Positions 52,980-61,414 of a stretch of DNA of 64,000 nucleotides are shown here, piece after piece (the first letter of the stretch is position 1; each line of letters opens with the position of its first letter). A program made the position numbers and the translations under genes. Source of the DNA: Hyphomicrobiales bacterium (GTDB lineage Bacteria; Pseudomonadota; Alphaproteobacteria; Rhizobiales; Rhizobiaceae); the NCBI GenBank assembly GCA_900468285.1, contig UBTF01000005.1:186001-250000 (forward strand), given 5' to 3'. Below the pieces are notes generated by a model. The model saw only the letters and a list, made by a program, of their open reading frames with translations. It did no database searches and was not told where the DNA came from.

Positions 52980-54548
52980 TTAAAGTTGCTTTAGAATTTT
53001 GTCGACAAGCGACTTGGCCACGACGGTGTTGGTCGAGCATCGGTACACGAGGTCACAGAAACGTTTAAAGATCGCGCGCTCCTGTTCATCGAGCTGGTGG
53101 AACTCAACCGGCGTACCCGCCTCTGCCGCTACAGTGCTTAATCTCGAACGCAGCTCACTGAGTTCAGCAGACTTTTCCACAACGTCCTCGTCATCGAGGA
53201 CTCCGCTGCTAAGCGTTTTTTCCACACGCGCGATACCGTCGTTGGCGCGCGTCTCGAACCGTGCAAGCTCCTCATCGCTGATCGTACCCTGGGCAATAAC
53301 GTCGGTTAGCTGATGGACGGACTGGAGTTGCAGCTCCACGTCTCGCAGCCATTTTCGTTTGATCGAGCTCGTGCGGCAAAGCCGTGAAATCTCGCGAGCA
53401 ATCGGCGCAAGCTGATTGGTCAGGTTATGATAGTGGGCATTCTGCTCGAAATGGTCGCGCCGCCCGTTCGGAACTATTTTCCGATCGACGACGTGGATCT
53501 CACCAACAGCCCAAGCATTGAACCGAACTTCAGAAAACAGCTCTTCGAGGAGGTTATGTTCGCCAATCTGGACGTTTCCGGCACGCAGCCTCAATCCCTT
53601 TACCCCGACGCCATTTGGCAACGCGCCTTGATAGTCATGGTGGAGAACCCACACGATGGCTGCAAGCTCACCATCAATTGCCGAGATCTCACTGACGGAC
53701 AGGCGATTGAATTGAATGGGAGGATGGTCGGCTGGCGTCAATACGTCGCGGTGTGGGCGGAATATTTGCCGATCGCTCCCCTCTATCCAAATTTCCAAAT
53801 CCCCAAGCCCAACCACCGGAGCAAGAATATCACGAATTTCTGAGCCGAATCTGAACTCGGGTGCGAATGGAACGGGAGCGACTTGGCCGAGATACTCATC
53901 GACGGCTGCAGGGCTCATCAACTTGTCACTTCGCAGCCGAACCACACCCCGCAATTCGACTTCGAAGAAGCGGTCCGGATAGTTAGCTTTCGGTTTCTTC
54001 CGTAAAGTCGCGACGGACCGTATCAGGCTTTGTATATCGCCATCACCCTCGCGTAGCGCCGCCTTTAGCCGCTTACAATCCCATGTTAGTTCAGCCACAC
54101 TTTCATCCGACGCCGTGCGTGAGCGAAAAACCAGCTCTTGCGCGTAGCCTAGTCCGGCGAGGCGTCCGACGCCTCTGAAGCCTCTGGCGTTTGTACCACG
54201 CTTCCCGCTGGCGCCGAGCGCGGCCATTTTTCTGGAAAACTCTTCGTTTGAAAGGCCCGATCCATTGTCACGGATGCGGATACTCCGCGTCATTGGATCG
54301 ATAGTTATTACAACTTTCCCAGCCTCCTCGGCGGAAATTAAGCCGCGGCTGCGCGCGTCGTCGATTGCGTCTGCGGAGTTTTGTACATACTCGCGGTAGA
54401 TTGTCATCGGGTCGATGTACATAGCGCTGGAAACCAGTTCCAACACATCACGCCCAATGGTTATTTCCTCTAAAGGTTCGCTCTGGCCATCAGCTTTCGC
54501 AGCAAGAATTGCCGAACGGTTCAATCGTGTAGTGGCTTCCGTCGTCAT
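52980..54548 (-). CDS. GHKL (HSP90/MORC-like) ATPase, copy B
   Basis: The 522-residue protein has the same layout as copy A: N-box YREYVQNSADAIDDA (Glu53, Asn57, Asp60), G1 IRDNGSGLS near 93, G2 GFRGVGRLAGLG near 123, a middle beta-rich part with GLRLRAGNVQIGEHNLL and NGRRDHFEQNAHYHNLT (matching MRVRMRNIQIDGTELM and NARRDGFEEDDNWIKM in copy A), and a helical tail. It is the last gene of the seven-gene operon; its ATG overlaps the radical SAM stop (54545-54548). The two copies may form a heterodimer or serve two linked modules. Confidence 0.88.
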   Translation of the reverse strand: MTTEATTRLNRSAILAAKADGQSEPLEEITIGRDVLELVSSAMYIDPMTIYREYVQNSADAIDDARSRGLISAEEAGKVVITIDPMTRSIRIRDNGSGLSNEEFSRKMAALGASGKRGTNARGFRGVGRLAGLGYAQELVFRSRTASDESVAELTWDCKRLKAALREGDGDIQSLIRSVATLRKKPKANYPDRFFEVELRGVVRLRSDKLMSPAAVDEYLGQVAPVPFAPEFRFGSEIRDILAPVVGLGDLEIWIEGSDRQIFRPHRDVLTPADHPPIQFNRLSVSEISAIDGELAAIVWVLHHDYQGALPNGVGVKGLRLRAGNVQIGEHNLLEELFSEVRFNAWAVGEIHVVDRKIVPNGRRDHFEQNAHYHNLTNQLAPIAREISRLCRTSSIKRKWLRDVELQLQSVHQLTDVIAQGTISDEELARFETRANDGIARVEKTLSSGVLDDEDVVEKSAELSELRSRLSTVAAEAGTPVEFHQLDEQERAIFKRFCDLVYRCSTNTVVAKSLVDKILKQL

Positions 54549-56176
54549 GCAACAGCCCTTTGCTTTGGTGCCAGCTCTGTAGTGATAGCGATGCTCTCTT
54601 CCTCATAGTCCAAGCCGGCGTCCTCCACGCGCTCGTCTTCGGCGAGGCCGAGGTCCGACATGGCTTCCAGTCGAACCAGTTCCTTCTGCGTCGCCCAAAT
54701 GGTGGTCAGCTCATCCTTGGAGACTGGGATATAGAAGCGCAAAATCCGCCGGACTTTATCGTTGGCCGCAAAATCACTCAGCGTGACGAACTCGCGCGGA
54801 TCGCGGGAGGACAACAGCTCCATCAGCTCTGCCCGCTCATAATTATCGAGAGAACTGAACTCGGCCTGAAATTCGTAGAGTTTATGATCCTGATCGTATC
54901 GCTCGTACCAGGTGCGATTGAAGATGAAATCGTGCGGCATCATCAGGATGCGCGCATAGTCCTCGAACGTGTCGCCGAACGCGTGCTTGAAAAAATCCGG
55001 CGCGCCACTGACGATACCGTGTGTTGCCTGCAACACGATCTGCATTGAACGCAGTTGGTAGCGCGACCACTTCTCACCGATATGCCCACGATTGGGGCGA
55101 TTTGTCGGCTGATAGCGCATCGGGAACGACCAGATACGAATGCCAAGCTCTTCATTGAGGGTCACGTTCAAACGCATGCGCTCGAACAAATCCTCCGGCC
55201 CGTCATGGAAATTGTATAACATGTAGTTGGAGAGCTCGGTCAACCCATATTCAGCGGCGTAGCGTACCGCCTGCTCATAGGGTTTTTTGACGCCGAGATG
55301 ATCGAAGGCAATACGCAACGGCTTAAGGCAAATCGTTGCCAGCTCCCGCAGATACATTGGATCCTTGCAAAGAATGCGCGCGTCAACGCCCTGATTGAAA
55401 TCAACACGACGCTGGACAGGAACCTTCGCACCGGGCCGCAATAGCTTGGCGCCTGGAACAAAGCCGAGATCGCGGATCTCGGCGATGATCTCCTTGAACC
55501 TCGGGGACGCCACGACATTATTGTCCATCAGGATAAGGTCCTTCTTTGGACCGTAGTGCTCATCGATTGCCAGCACCAGATCTGTCAAGGACTCGGTATC
55601 GCGCTGCATGCCCTCAAGTTTTGGCACACCACAGAAGTGGCATTTACGAATACAGCCTCGCGAGGTGTAGGCGAAATAGGCATCCCTGACTGGATATTTA
55701 TAGTCGATCTGGGAGAGGATGCCGTAGTCGGGGACAAGATCCTCGATGGGCCGACCCGCCGTATCGCTAGAATAGAGCTCCTCGGCGAATTCATCCAGCT
55801 GCAGCGAGACGGCCGGGGCATCGGACAAAAGCCCCTTGATGAAGCGGATCCCGTGCCATCGACGCTCGTCCAGAAACCGCTCATGCATCAACGAAGCCGC
55901 AATACCACCCACGAAGACTTTGTCCGCCTGGCCGTTCGCCACTTCCAGCGCAAAGTCGATCGATTGGGAAATCTTTGGATATTCGAAGGAGAACAGCGTG
56001 GTGACGTAGATGCGATCCCAGGCCTCGTTCATTACCGAACGATCCTCACCCTTGATGAAACGCACGTTGTCGCGCTTTCCCCGGGGGCCGTGATATTGGG
56101 CAATCTTCATCAGTCCAAGCGGCGGGTATTTGTTTTTATAGCCAGGCTCGATGAGCAGGATTTTCTTATTAGCCAT
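54545..56176 (-). CDS. Radical SAM enzyme with B12-binding-like N-terminal region
   Basis: The 543-residue protein has KKILLIEPGYKNKYPPLGLMKIAQYH at the start, like the cobalamin-binding-type N-terminal domains of many radical SAM enzymes, followed by a 4Fe-4S motif SRGCIRKCHFCGVPK (C-x3-C-x2-C near residues 176-183). DLILMDNNVVASPRFKEII and LRIAFDHLGVKKPY are the beta strands of the radical SAM barrel. Such enzymes start radical chemistry with 5'-deoxyadenosyl radical: methylation, sulfur insertion or rearrangement. No named subfamily fits. It overlaps the DGQHR gene upstream by eight bases, and a role in modifying DNA is inferred from that neighbour. Confidence 0.85.
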   Translation of the reverse strand: MANKKILLIEPGYKNKYPPLGLMKIAQYHGPRGKRDNVRFIKGEDRSVMNEAWDRIYVTTLFSFEYPKISQSIDFALEVANGQADKVFVGGIAASLMHERFLDERRWHGIRFIKGLLSDAPAVSLQLDEFAEELYSSDTAGRPIEDLVPDYGILSQIDYKYPVRDAYFAYTSRGCIRKCHFCGVPKLEGMQRDTESLTDLVLAIDEHYGPKKDLILMDNNVVASPRFKEIIAEIRDLGFVPGAKLLRPGAKVPVQRRVDFNQGVDARILCKDPMYLRELATICLKPLRIAFDHLGVKKPYEQAVRYAAEYGLTELSNYMLYNFHDGPEDLFERMRLNVTLNEELGIRIWSFPMRYQPTNRPNRGHIGEKWSRYQLRSMQIVLQATHGIVSGAPDFFKHAFGDTFEDYARILMMPHDFIFNRTWYERYDQDHKLYEFQAEFSSLDNYERAELMELLSSRDPREFVTLSDFAANDKVRRILRFYIPVSKDELTTIWATQKELVRLEAMSDLGLAEDERVEDAGLDYEEESIAITTELAPKQRAVA

Positions 56177-57194
56177 TGCTGACAACTTTCAGGTGAGAGC
56201 GCTTGCGGGTTTCGCGGATATATTCGACGGCCTCGTTGACCCCACCCTCGCCGCCAAGTCCTTTCAGGCGGCCGGTCGTTGACCAGTCGATATCATAGGC
56301 AAAGTCAGCGAGGCGATTGACGAAATAGCCACGGTCCAGCTTGGCCCCATCCTCGGCCTCGTTGTAAAGATCGGCAGCGATGTCCATTAATGCGTATACG
56401 CCAACACCCTTGGTAAGGATGTGCTTGCGCGGCGTGCTCCACTGCGCAGGAAGCACCTCGGCAACTGCACGCCAAAAGGACATGACGATCTGCGTGACGG
56501 TTTCCGGTGAGCGCGTCTTGAGCGACCGGGTGGAGTTGAGAAATCGCTTTATGGCCTTTTGCATCGTCCGAAGCGACGCACGCCGGGTCATCCCGGAAGT
56601 GCTCTCTCCGCCGAGATCAAGCTGTCGGCACCAAGGCGAATCCGGGTCATTGTTCAGATGAAGAGCGATAAAGATTTCCGGGCGATCTTTCGCCAGGTCT
56701 CCAGCCAGGTGTGCATCATGAAAGTCCAGGAGACTGTTGCTCAGGCCTTTTGCCTTGCTGTTGATGGTACTGAAGACTTCCATCTCTTCTTTGAGACTGA
56801 GCCCCACGTAACACATAAACGGCAGCTGGATGTCGAGATCCTCAAGACAACCGAGCCTATGTTGGCAATCGACCTGCGCCATGATCTTGCCGGCGTCCAG
56901 CTCGATCTCTAACCGGACCTGTCCAGGTCCGACATTATCGACTTTCCAACCCTTTTCGTCAGGCCGCAGATTTAAAGTGAGGGGGATTGTCGAGGCGCCG
57001 GTCTGTCGAATGTACCGACGGAAATCTTGGCTGTGCTGCGAGTTAAAGCGACGCTGATAGCCAAGACCTGTGTCTTCGTTCAACACGTCGGCAAAGCTGT
57101 ATCGATGCAGCAGTTTTGCCGGTGCAAATCCTAGGAGAACCGGCCTGTCGACCGAGACGCCAGTCGAGCAGTTGAGCCAAATTGATTCCGCCAT
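56169..57194 (-). CDS. DGQHR-domain protein (DndB/DpdB-like)
   Basis: The 341-residue protein has VDCQHRLGCLEDL (near residues 105-118), the DGQHR motif with Cys in place of Gly, and the family's FSTINSKAKGLSNSLLDFHD segment (F-x-x-I-N near 137). Early residues include RRFNSQHSQDFRRYI and STIPLTLNL, as in DndB. DndB is a regulator in DNA phosphorothioation, and DpdB is an ATP-using partner of the base-exchanging enzyme DpdA, so DGQHR proteins accompany DNA modification. ATG 57194 has GAGGGG just upstream. A 17-base direct repeat lies at 57207-57245 in front of it. Confidence 0.83.
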   Translation of the reverse strand: MAESIWLNCSTGVSVDRPVLLGFAPAKLLHRYSFADVLNEDTGLGYQRRFNSQHSQDFRRYIRQTGASTIPLTLNLRPDEKGWKVDNVGPGQVRLEIELDAGKIMAQVDCQHRLGCLEDLDIQLPFMCYVGLSLKEEMEVFSTINSKAKGLSNSLLDFHDAHLAGDLAKDRPEIFIALHLNNDPDSPWCRQLDLGGESTSGMTRRASLRTMQKAIKRFLNSTRSLKTRSPETVTQIVMSFWRAVAEVLPAQWSTPRKHILTKGVGVYALMDIAADLYNEAEDGAKLDRGYFVNRLADFAYDIDWSTTGRLKGLGGEGGVNEAVEYIRETRKRSHLKVVSNG

Positions 57195-57206
57195 CGCACC
57201 CCTCAG

Positions 57207-57245
57207 CTGCAAAATCTGCATTCATTGGCTGCAGTTTCTGCATTT
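57207..57245. repeat. Imperfect 17-base direct repeat upstream of the DGQHR gene
   Basis: CTGCAAAATCTGCATTC (57207-57223) and CTGCAGTTTCTGCATTT (57229-57245) agree at 13 of 17 bases with a 22-base period. They lie in the only sizeable gap (99 bases) of the operon and may form an internal promoter operator. Confidence 0.5.
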
Positions 57246-57293
57246 CGAGCGAGCAAGTCAAGTGCGAAAGAACACGCAGATTCCTTGTTCCAG

Positions 57294-58307
57294 CTATTTC
57301 TTGGGGTTCAATTTCTGCACCAGTGTATCAACCCGCCCTGAAAGCTTGCCGAGTTCAAACAGGATTTTCTTGCGGGTTTCATCCTGGGCGTGGTTGAGCG
57401 CTGATTCTGTCTCGGGTAGGGCAAGCCAACTGCGAAATTTGGTGATCTTCTTCAGGGGGGTGTTGTCAGCGCCCGCTTCGACGGCATGATCGAAGGCATC
57501 CTCAAACCCTTCGGTTCCATTGACGAACTTTTGCAACGCTTTCGGCGCCGAACAGATGATTGGCAGGCGGTCGCGGATATCGACGGCCTTCGCAATCTCG
57601 TCGCTCTTTATCTTTCCAACAACGAGGCTGTCGAAAGCCACATTTGCGAGGCGGGCCTTTCTGATTTTCGAGGATTTCAAATATTCGTCGTAATAGCTCC
57701 ACTTCGCCGTGTCGGCTTCATCATGGTCGAGCATGAATTGATAAACGGCAATCAGATGTTCGACCTTGCGCTTTGAGAGACCAATTTCGATCGCCAACTT
57801 GCCGGTATCGACGTCATGGGTTTTATGGCGACGGTAAAGAAAGCCAGCTTGTTCGAAGGGGGCCCAATCCTTCTTTCCCTTGATATGGTATTGGCCCAAC
57901 AGGGCAAAGACCAAAGCCTCATCAATGTCCTGCGGCAACAGCCGCACTTTCATGTAGCCCCACTTTACAGGATCGTTTTTCGCGAGCGCTCGATAAGCTG
58001 CAAGTCGGCTATTGCCTTCCAGCACTTCCAGGGTGCCGGCCCGCACCACAACCGGATCTGTCAACCCTCCATCCCGCTTGATGTCTTGGATTAACGCTTT
58101 CACATGGTCCATATCAAGGAGTTTGCGCTCGATGTCGGCCTGGCTGGGTTCTTCGCCATCGGATCGCAGGATCGAATAGACACGCGGATTTTCGACGAAG
58201 AACTGCAGATGCTTCTGCGGCAAAGATCCGGTTTCGACAGGCACCTCAACGCCGCGTATTAGGATCGGTTCGCCAGCCTTTAGCGGATGCTTATCCATCG
58301 CGTTCAT
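57294..58307 (-). CDS. ParB/Srx-like nuclease-domain protein 1
   Basis: The 337-residue protein has the ParB/sulfiredoxin fold: VKALIQDIKRDGGLTDPVVV near 75, then LEVLEGNSRLAAYRAL near 99 with the phosphate-binding E-G-N-x-R-x-x-A motif, and a helical part GKLAIEIGLSKRKVEHLIAVYQ that acts as a helix-turn-helix. Members bind nucleotides (CTP or ATP) and clamp on DNA, and DndB/Srx-like members join modification systems. AGGAGGAAGA, inside the end of the SNF2 gene, is its ribosome site, and ATG 58307 overlaps that stop (58304-58307). Confidence 0.82.
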   Translation of the reverse strand: MNAMDKHPLKAGEPILIRGVEVPVETGSLPQKHLQFFVENPRVYSILRSDGEEPSQADIERKLLDMDHVKALIQDIKRDGGLTDPVVVRAGTLEVLEGNSRLAAYRALAKNDPVKWGYMKVRLLPQDIDEALVFALLGQYHIKGKKDWAPFEQAGFLYRRHKTHDVDTGKLAIEIGLSKRKVEHLIAVYQFMLDHDEADTAKWSYYDEYLKSSKIRKARLANVAFDSLVVGKIKSDEIAKAVDIRDRLPIICSAPKALQKFVNGTEGFEDAFDHAVEAGADNTPLKKITKFRSWLALPETESALNHAQDETRKKILFELGKLSGRVDTLVQKLNPKK

Positions 58308-59785
58308 TCTTCCTCCTGCGTGTTGAGCCTTAGCACTTCGCGGATCATGTCGGCAAAGGCGTAGTCTGCGCGTTTATCATATTCCTCGCGGTCGATGTCC
58401 CCCTGCCCCAATTGTGCGGCCAGATGCTTGGCGGACAAAAGCGCGTCGACCCAGGCATCGACCGTATTCGTGCCGATTAAATTGGTAACGAAGCAGGGCT
58501 TATCCTGCGAAATCCGATGAATTCGGTCCTGGGCCTGCAGATAATCGTCGAGGCTGAAGCTGCGATCGTAAAAGACAGCATGGTTGGCGACGGTGAGTGT
58601 CAGCCCTTCCTTCGCCGCACCCGGCGTTGCGACGAGAATTCTGGTTTGAGGATCCGTCTTAAAGGCAGTCAAGGCTTCCTCGCGCTTGGCAATCTCGATG
58701 CCGCCATGAACCAATACTGCTCCAAATTCTCCAAGGTGGCGACACAGCGCCTCGGCATTCATCGTAAAATTGGTCCAGACAACGATCTTTTCCCGAGCAT
58801 CGATGGCGCTTGTCACGAGCTCATCGAGAGCCCGCATCTTGCCCGGCACGGACCTGTAAGCCTGGTCGACCATCGCCGGATTGGAAGCGACTTGAACCAG
58901 TCGCAGTAACCGCTTGAGAGTGTCCTCGGCGTCATCCAGAACGGGGCGTCCCTGCCGCACGACGATCGCCGCCAGTTCATCGCGGAACTGGGCATATATT
59001 TCCGCCTGCCGCGGTTCGAGTTCGCATTCCAGATTGAGTATCGTTTTGTCCGGCAGCTTTAGCCCTGCAGTCTTTTTGGTCTCTCTGACTGAAAACGGCC
59101 GAACCTTCTCGAAGACAGCCTCAAGTTGGTCTGCGAAGACTCGGGCTCGCCTATCGTCGTTGCGAAGCTCATTACTTAGGTCCAAGTCCCGCTTGAAAGC
59201 TGCAAATTCGTCGCCCAGGCTCTCTCCAAGATCAAGAAACTTGATCTGTGACCATAAGTCATATGGCCGGTTTGCGACAGGCGTTCCCGTCATGATCACT
59301 CGGCGAACAAATCCAGGAGCGAGCACATGCGCTGCCTGGCTGATCTCGGCTTCCGGGTTCTTTATCTTGTGAGCCTCGTCAAGTATCGCGGCGACCTTGC
59401 GTGTTTTCAAAAACAGCTCCAGCCGCTTTCTCTCCGAAACGATGGCTTCGTAATGCATGAGATAGAGGCGGGCCGGACTATTAAACGCATAGAAATTTGC
59501 ATTACGGTCCTGGCCCAATACTCGCGGCCGAAGATGGCTGTGATCGGCAATCTCGTTGCGCCAGTTCTCAATAAGGCTCTTCTTGGTGACGATCAGGACG
59601 GAGTCCGCTACGTCGTTGGCAAGCCAAAACAACGCGAGATCAAGGCCGATCTTCGTCTTGCCCAAGCCTTGTTCGTGAAAAACCGCGGCATAGGGAAGGT
59701 CCTTTACGGCAGCAAACGCCTCCATTTGATGCGGGAAGGCCGAGCGTTTGGCGTCAAGGCTTGCGGCTTTCTGTATCCTTAGCAT
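58304..59785 (-). CDS. SNF2-family DNA translocase/helicase
   Basis: The 493-residue protein is a compact superfamily 2 ATPase. HEQGLGKTKIGLDLAL is Walker A (near 40), AILDEAHKIKN is the DEAH box (near 137), VIMTGTPVANRPYDLWSQ is motif III, and LVATPGAAKEGLTLT with QAQDRIHRISQD (near 423) are motifs V and VI of the second RecA-like domain. It would move along or remodel DNA using ATP. No nuclease domain is fused. It lies 7 bases after the PD-(D/E)XK gene, and its ATG has TGAGG upstream. Confidence 0.93.
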   Translation of the reverse strand: MLRIQKAASLDAKRSAFPHQMEAFAAVKDLPYAAVFHEQGLGKTKIGLDLALFWLANDVADSVLIVTKKSLIENWRNEIADHSHLRPRVLGQDRNANFYAFNSPARLYLMHYEAIVSERKRLELFLKTRKVAAILDEAHKIKNPEAEISQAAHVLAPGFVRRVIMTGTPVANRPYDLWSQIKFLDLGESLGDEFAAFKRDLDLSNELRNDDRRARVFADQLEAVFEKVRPFSVRETKKTAGLKLPDKTILNLECELEPRQAEIYAQFRDELAAIVVRQGRPVLDDAEDTLKRLLRLVQVASNPAMVDQAYRSVPGKMRALDELVTSAIDAREKIVVWTNFTMNAEALCRHLGEFGAVLVHGGIEIAKREEALTAFKTDPQTRILVATPGAAKEGLTLTVANHAVFYDRSFSLDDYLQAQDRIHRISQDKPCFVTNLIGTNTVDAWVDALLSAKHLAAQLGQGDIDREEYDKRADYAFADMIREVLRLNTQEEE

Positions 59786-59792
59786 GGCGACC

Positions 59793-60212
59793 TCAGCAAA
59801 CTACAGCCCTCATACGGTCAATAACAACGGTCCGGGTCTGTGCCTCCATGAATGGCGCCTTGAGCTGTGATAATAGCCGGCGTGCCGTCGCCGCCGCGCT
59901 CAACGGCACGCTCAAGACGAAAATACCATTTGGCGTTTGCGACAAATAGTCGAGGAAGGCATGGATTTGGACGCTTGTATGGTCGGTCTCAAGATCGGCC
60001 TTCGTCTTCGCCTCACCGATCAGCGTTGCCGTTGTTGGGACATCCGTGGCATACAAATCAGGAACGTAGCCATTGATCCTTGGCGGCCGTTCGCCTCTGG
60101 CCGGTCGGACGGCGTCATTTCGTAAGCAAAGGTTGCTTCGTTGGCCGAGTTCGATTTCGGCATAAACAATCAATGCATCGACCAATCCGGCATGAACGGC
60201 TGTCTCACCCAT
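59793..60212 (-). CDS. Small PD-(D/E)XK nuclease-like protein
   Basis: The 139-residue protein has the compact PD-(D/E)XK pattern: an early helix with Glu20 (VYAEIELG), GYVPDLYA with Asp52, then LIGEAKTKADLE with Glu67-x-Lys69, and VQIHAFLDYL with Gln82. Together these are the metal-binding and catalytic residues of this nuclease fold, similar to VRR_NUC or restriction-like enzymes. It stands between the ParB-like 2 and SNF2 genes with gaps of 4 and 7 bases. It could cut DNA as part of the SNF2 complex. The fold call is by motif only. Confidence 0.7.
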   Translation of the reverse strand: MGETAVHAGLVDALIVYAEIELGQRSNLCLRNDAVRPARGERPPRINGYVPDLYATDVPTTATLIGEAKTKADLETDHTSVQIHAFLDYLSQTPNGIFVLSVPLSAAATARRLLSQLKAPFMEAQTRTVVIDRMRAVVC

Positions 60213-60216
60213 ACCA

Positions 60217-61263
60217 TCAGCCCAGTTTGAGGCTGGATATCAATTTGCTCAACTCCGCCTGAGCGTCGATCAAGGCCTGAGCCGTTTCACCGCCCGGGTC
60301 GGCTTCAATACGCTGATGCTCATCGTAGCGAAGAGCCGCAATCTGGGTCACCAGTGCCCGAGCAAGCTGTCCGAGTTGAGCCTCCTGCAGCGTTTTCGTC
60401 AGGTCCGGCTTTTCGAGGACAGCTTCCGCTTTCTTGATACCGTCCTTGAGGAATATTTCTCGGGCTTTTTCATTGCGCAAAACGCGAGGCAAGACGCGCA
60501 CCTTTTGCAACGGGTGCAATTTGCCGCCGTGGATCCATCGCGCAAAATCGAAACAATCGAAGCCGGCTTGATTGATTGCCTGCTTTATCCCTGTTTTTTG
60601 TAACTCCACAAAGCCGCTGAAGCGTGTTGTGTCGAACTCCCCATCTTCCCCCACTACGGGGCGGTAATACTTTTCAATGTCGGCGTAGGCATTGATGCTC
60701 TCAAGCACCTCAGATTGGCGTCCGCCGCAATAATCAACGATGGTGGCGAAGGGAAGGTGCTCCTGCGTCCTCAGCTCGTAGAGATATTTCGCCTTCGAAT
60801 ATGGATCCCATGGTCGGGTTCCCACCAGATGTATCTGAAGCCTGATCGCATGAACGGACGCCTCGTCAATCTCGTCATGAACGAGCGACGGAATATGCGT
60901 CCAGCTGCCTTTGACACCATCTTCGAGAAAGCTCTTATAGAGCGCAACCCTGGTGTTGCCTTCGACGCAGACAAGCGTGCCATCGGCCCGGCGGTTGAGG
61001 ATCACCGGCTGAATAATGCCGCCGTTCGTCAGGATGGATTGCTTCAGCTTTTCGAATGTGGTGCTGCTTGAACTGCCTGGCTCTTCCTCGTTACCGGCTC
61101 CGAGTGCCAAATAGATCGCCTCGGGTGAGGGATTGTCTCCGTACATTTCAAGGAACTTGCGGATGCGGGGGTTTGAGCGATCGAGCTCGATCGTGTTCAC
61201 TGCAATATTTTGGTGTGTACCCGCATTGACCAATTTGATTCTCCCCCCGCCGTTGCTAGACAT
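60217..61263 (-). CDS. ParB/Srx-like nuclease-domain protein 2
   Basis: The 348-residue protein (ATG 61263; 28 in-frame upstream residues are left out as unlikely) has IELDRSNPRIRKFLEMYGD, then LKQSILTNGGIIQPVILNRR and LVCVEGNTRVALYKSF near 99, the ParB-type E-G-N-x-R motif. PWDPYSKAKYLYELR and FATIVDYCGGRQSEVLESIN follow, the latter a helix-turn-helix like that of ParB-like 1. It is the first gene of the minus-strand operon, divergent from the UvrD-like helicase gene, and may act as a DNA-binding partner or regulator. Confidence 0.82.
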   Translation of the reverse strand: MSSNGGGRIKLVNAGTHQNIAVNTIELDRSNPRIRKFLEMYGDNPSPEAIYLALGAGNEEEPGSSSSTTFEKLKQSILTNGGIIQPVILNRRADGTLVCVEGNTRVALYKSFLEDGVKGSWTHIPSLVHDEIDEASVHAIRLQIHLVGTRPWDPYSKAKYLYELRTQEHLPFATIVDYCGGRQSEVLESINAYADIEKYYRPVVGEDGEFDTTRFSGFVELQKTGIKQAINQAGFDCFDFARWIHGGKLHPLQKVRVLPRVLRNEKAREIFLKDGIKKAEAVLEKPDLTKTLQEAQLGQLARALVTQIAALRYDEHQRIEADPGGETAQALIDAQAELSKLISSLKLG

Positions 61264-61414
61264 TTTAGTGTGGACCTGCAGGCGATTCCAAGCACCAATA
61301 TGAGTCCGGCCGCAACTTTTAGTGGACAGCATTAACATAGCGGGCACAATGCCGCAAAATAACTACCGGCACCGTGGTGAATCGCCATGGTTGGCCTGAG
61401 GTTGGGGGGTAAGC
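61264..61414. promoter_or_regulatory. Divergent control region of the ParB-SNF2 operon and the UvrD-like gene
   Basis: The 151-base gap should hold both promoters. TTTTAGTGTGGAC (61264-61276) and TTTTAGTGGAC (61317-61327) form a near-repeat. GGGGGG at 61404-61409 serves the TTG start at 61415. Confidence 0.55.

Noticed and set aside
51352-54548. HtpG (HSP90) chaperone genes
   Set aside because: The ATPase boxes match GHKL, but the proteins are shorter, lack HtpG middle-domain features and come in a nuclease/modification context.
55556-56182. Plus-strand open frame of 208 codons
   Set aside because: Shadow of the radical SAM gene; the cysteine motif is on the minus strand.
52980-61263. Dnd, Ssp or Dpd DNA modification system
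   Set aside because: No cysteine desulfurase, DndC/SspD-like, DndD/E or transglycosylase gene and no deazapurine genes are present in the window; only the DGQHR protein is shared.
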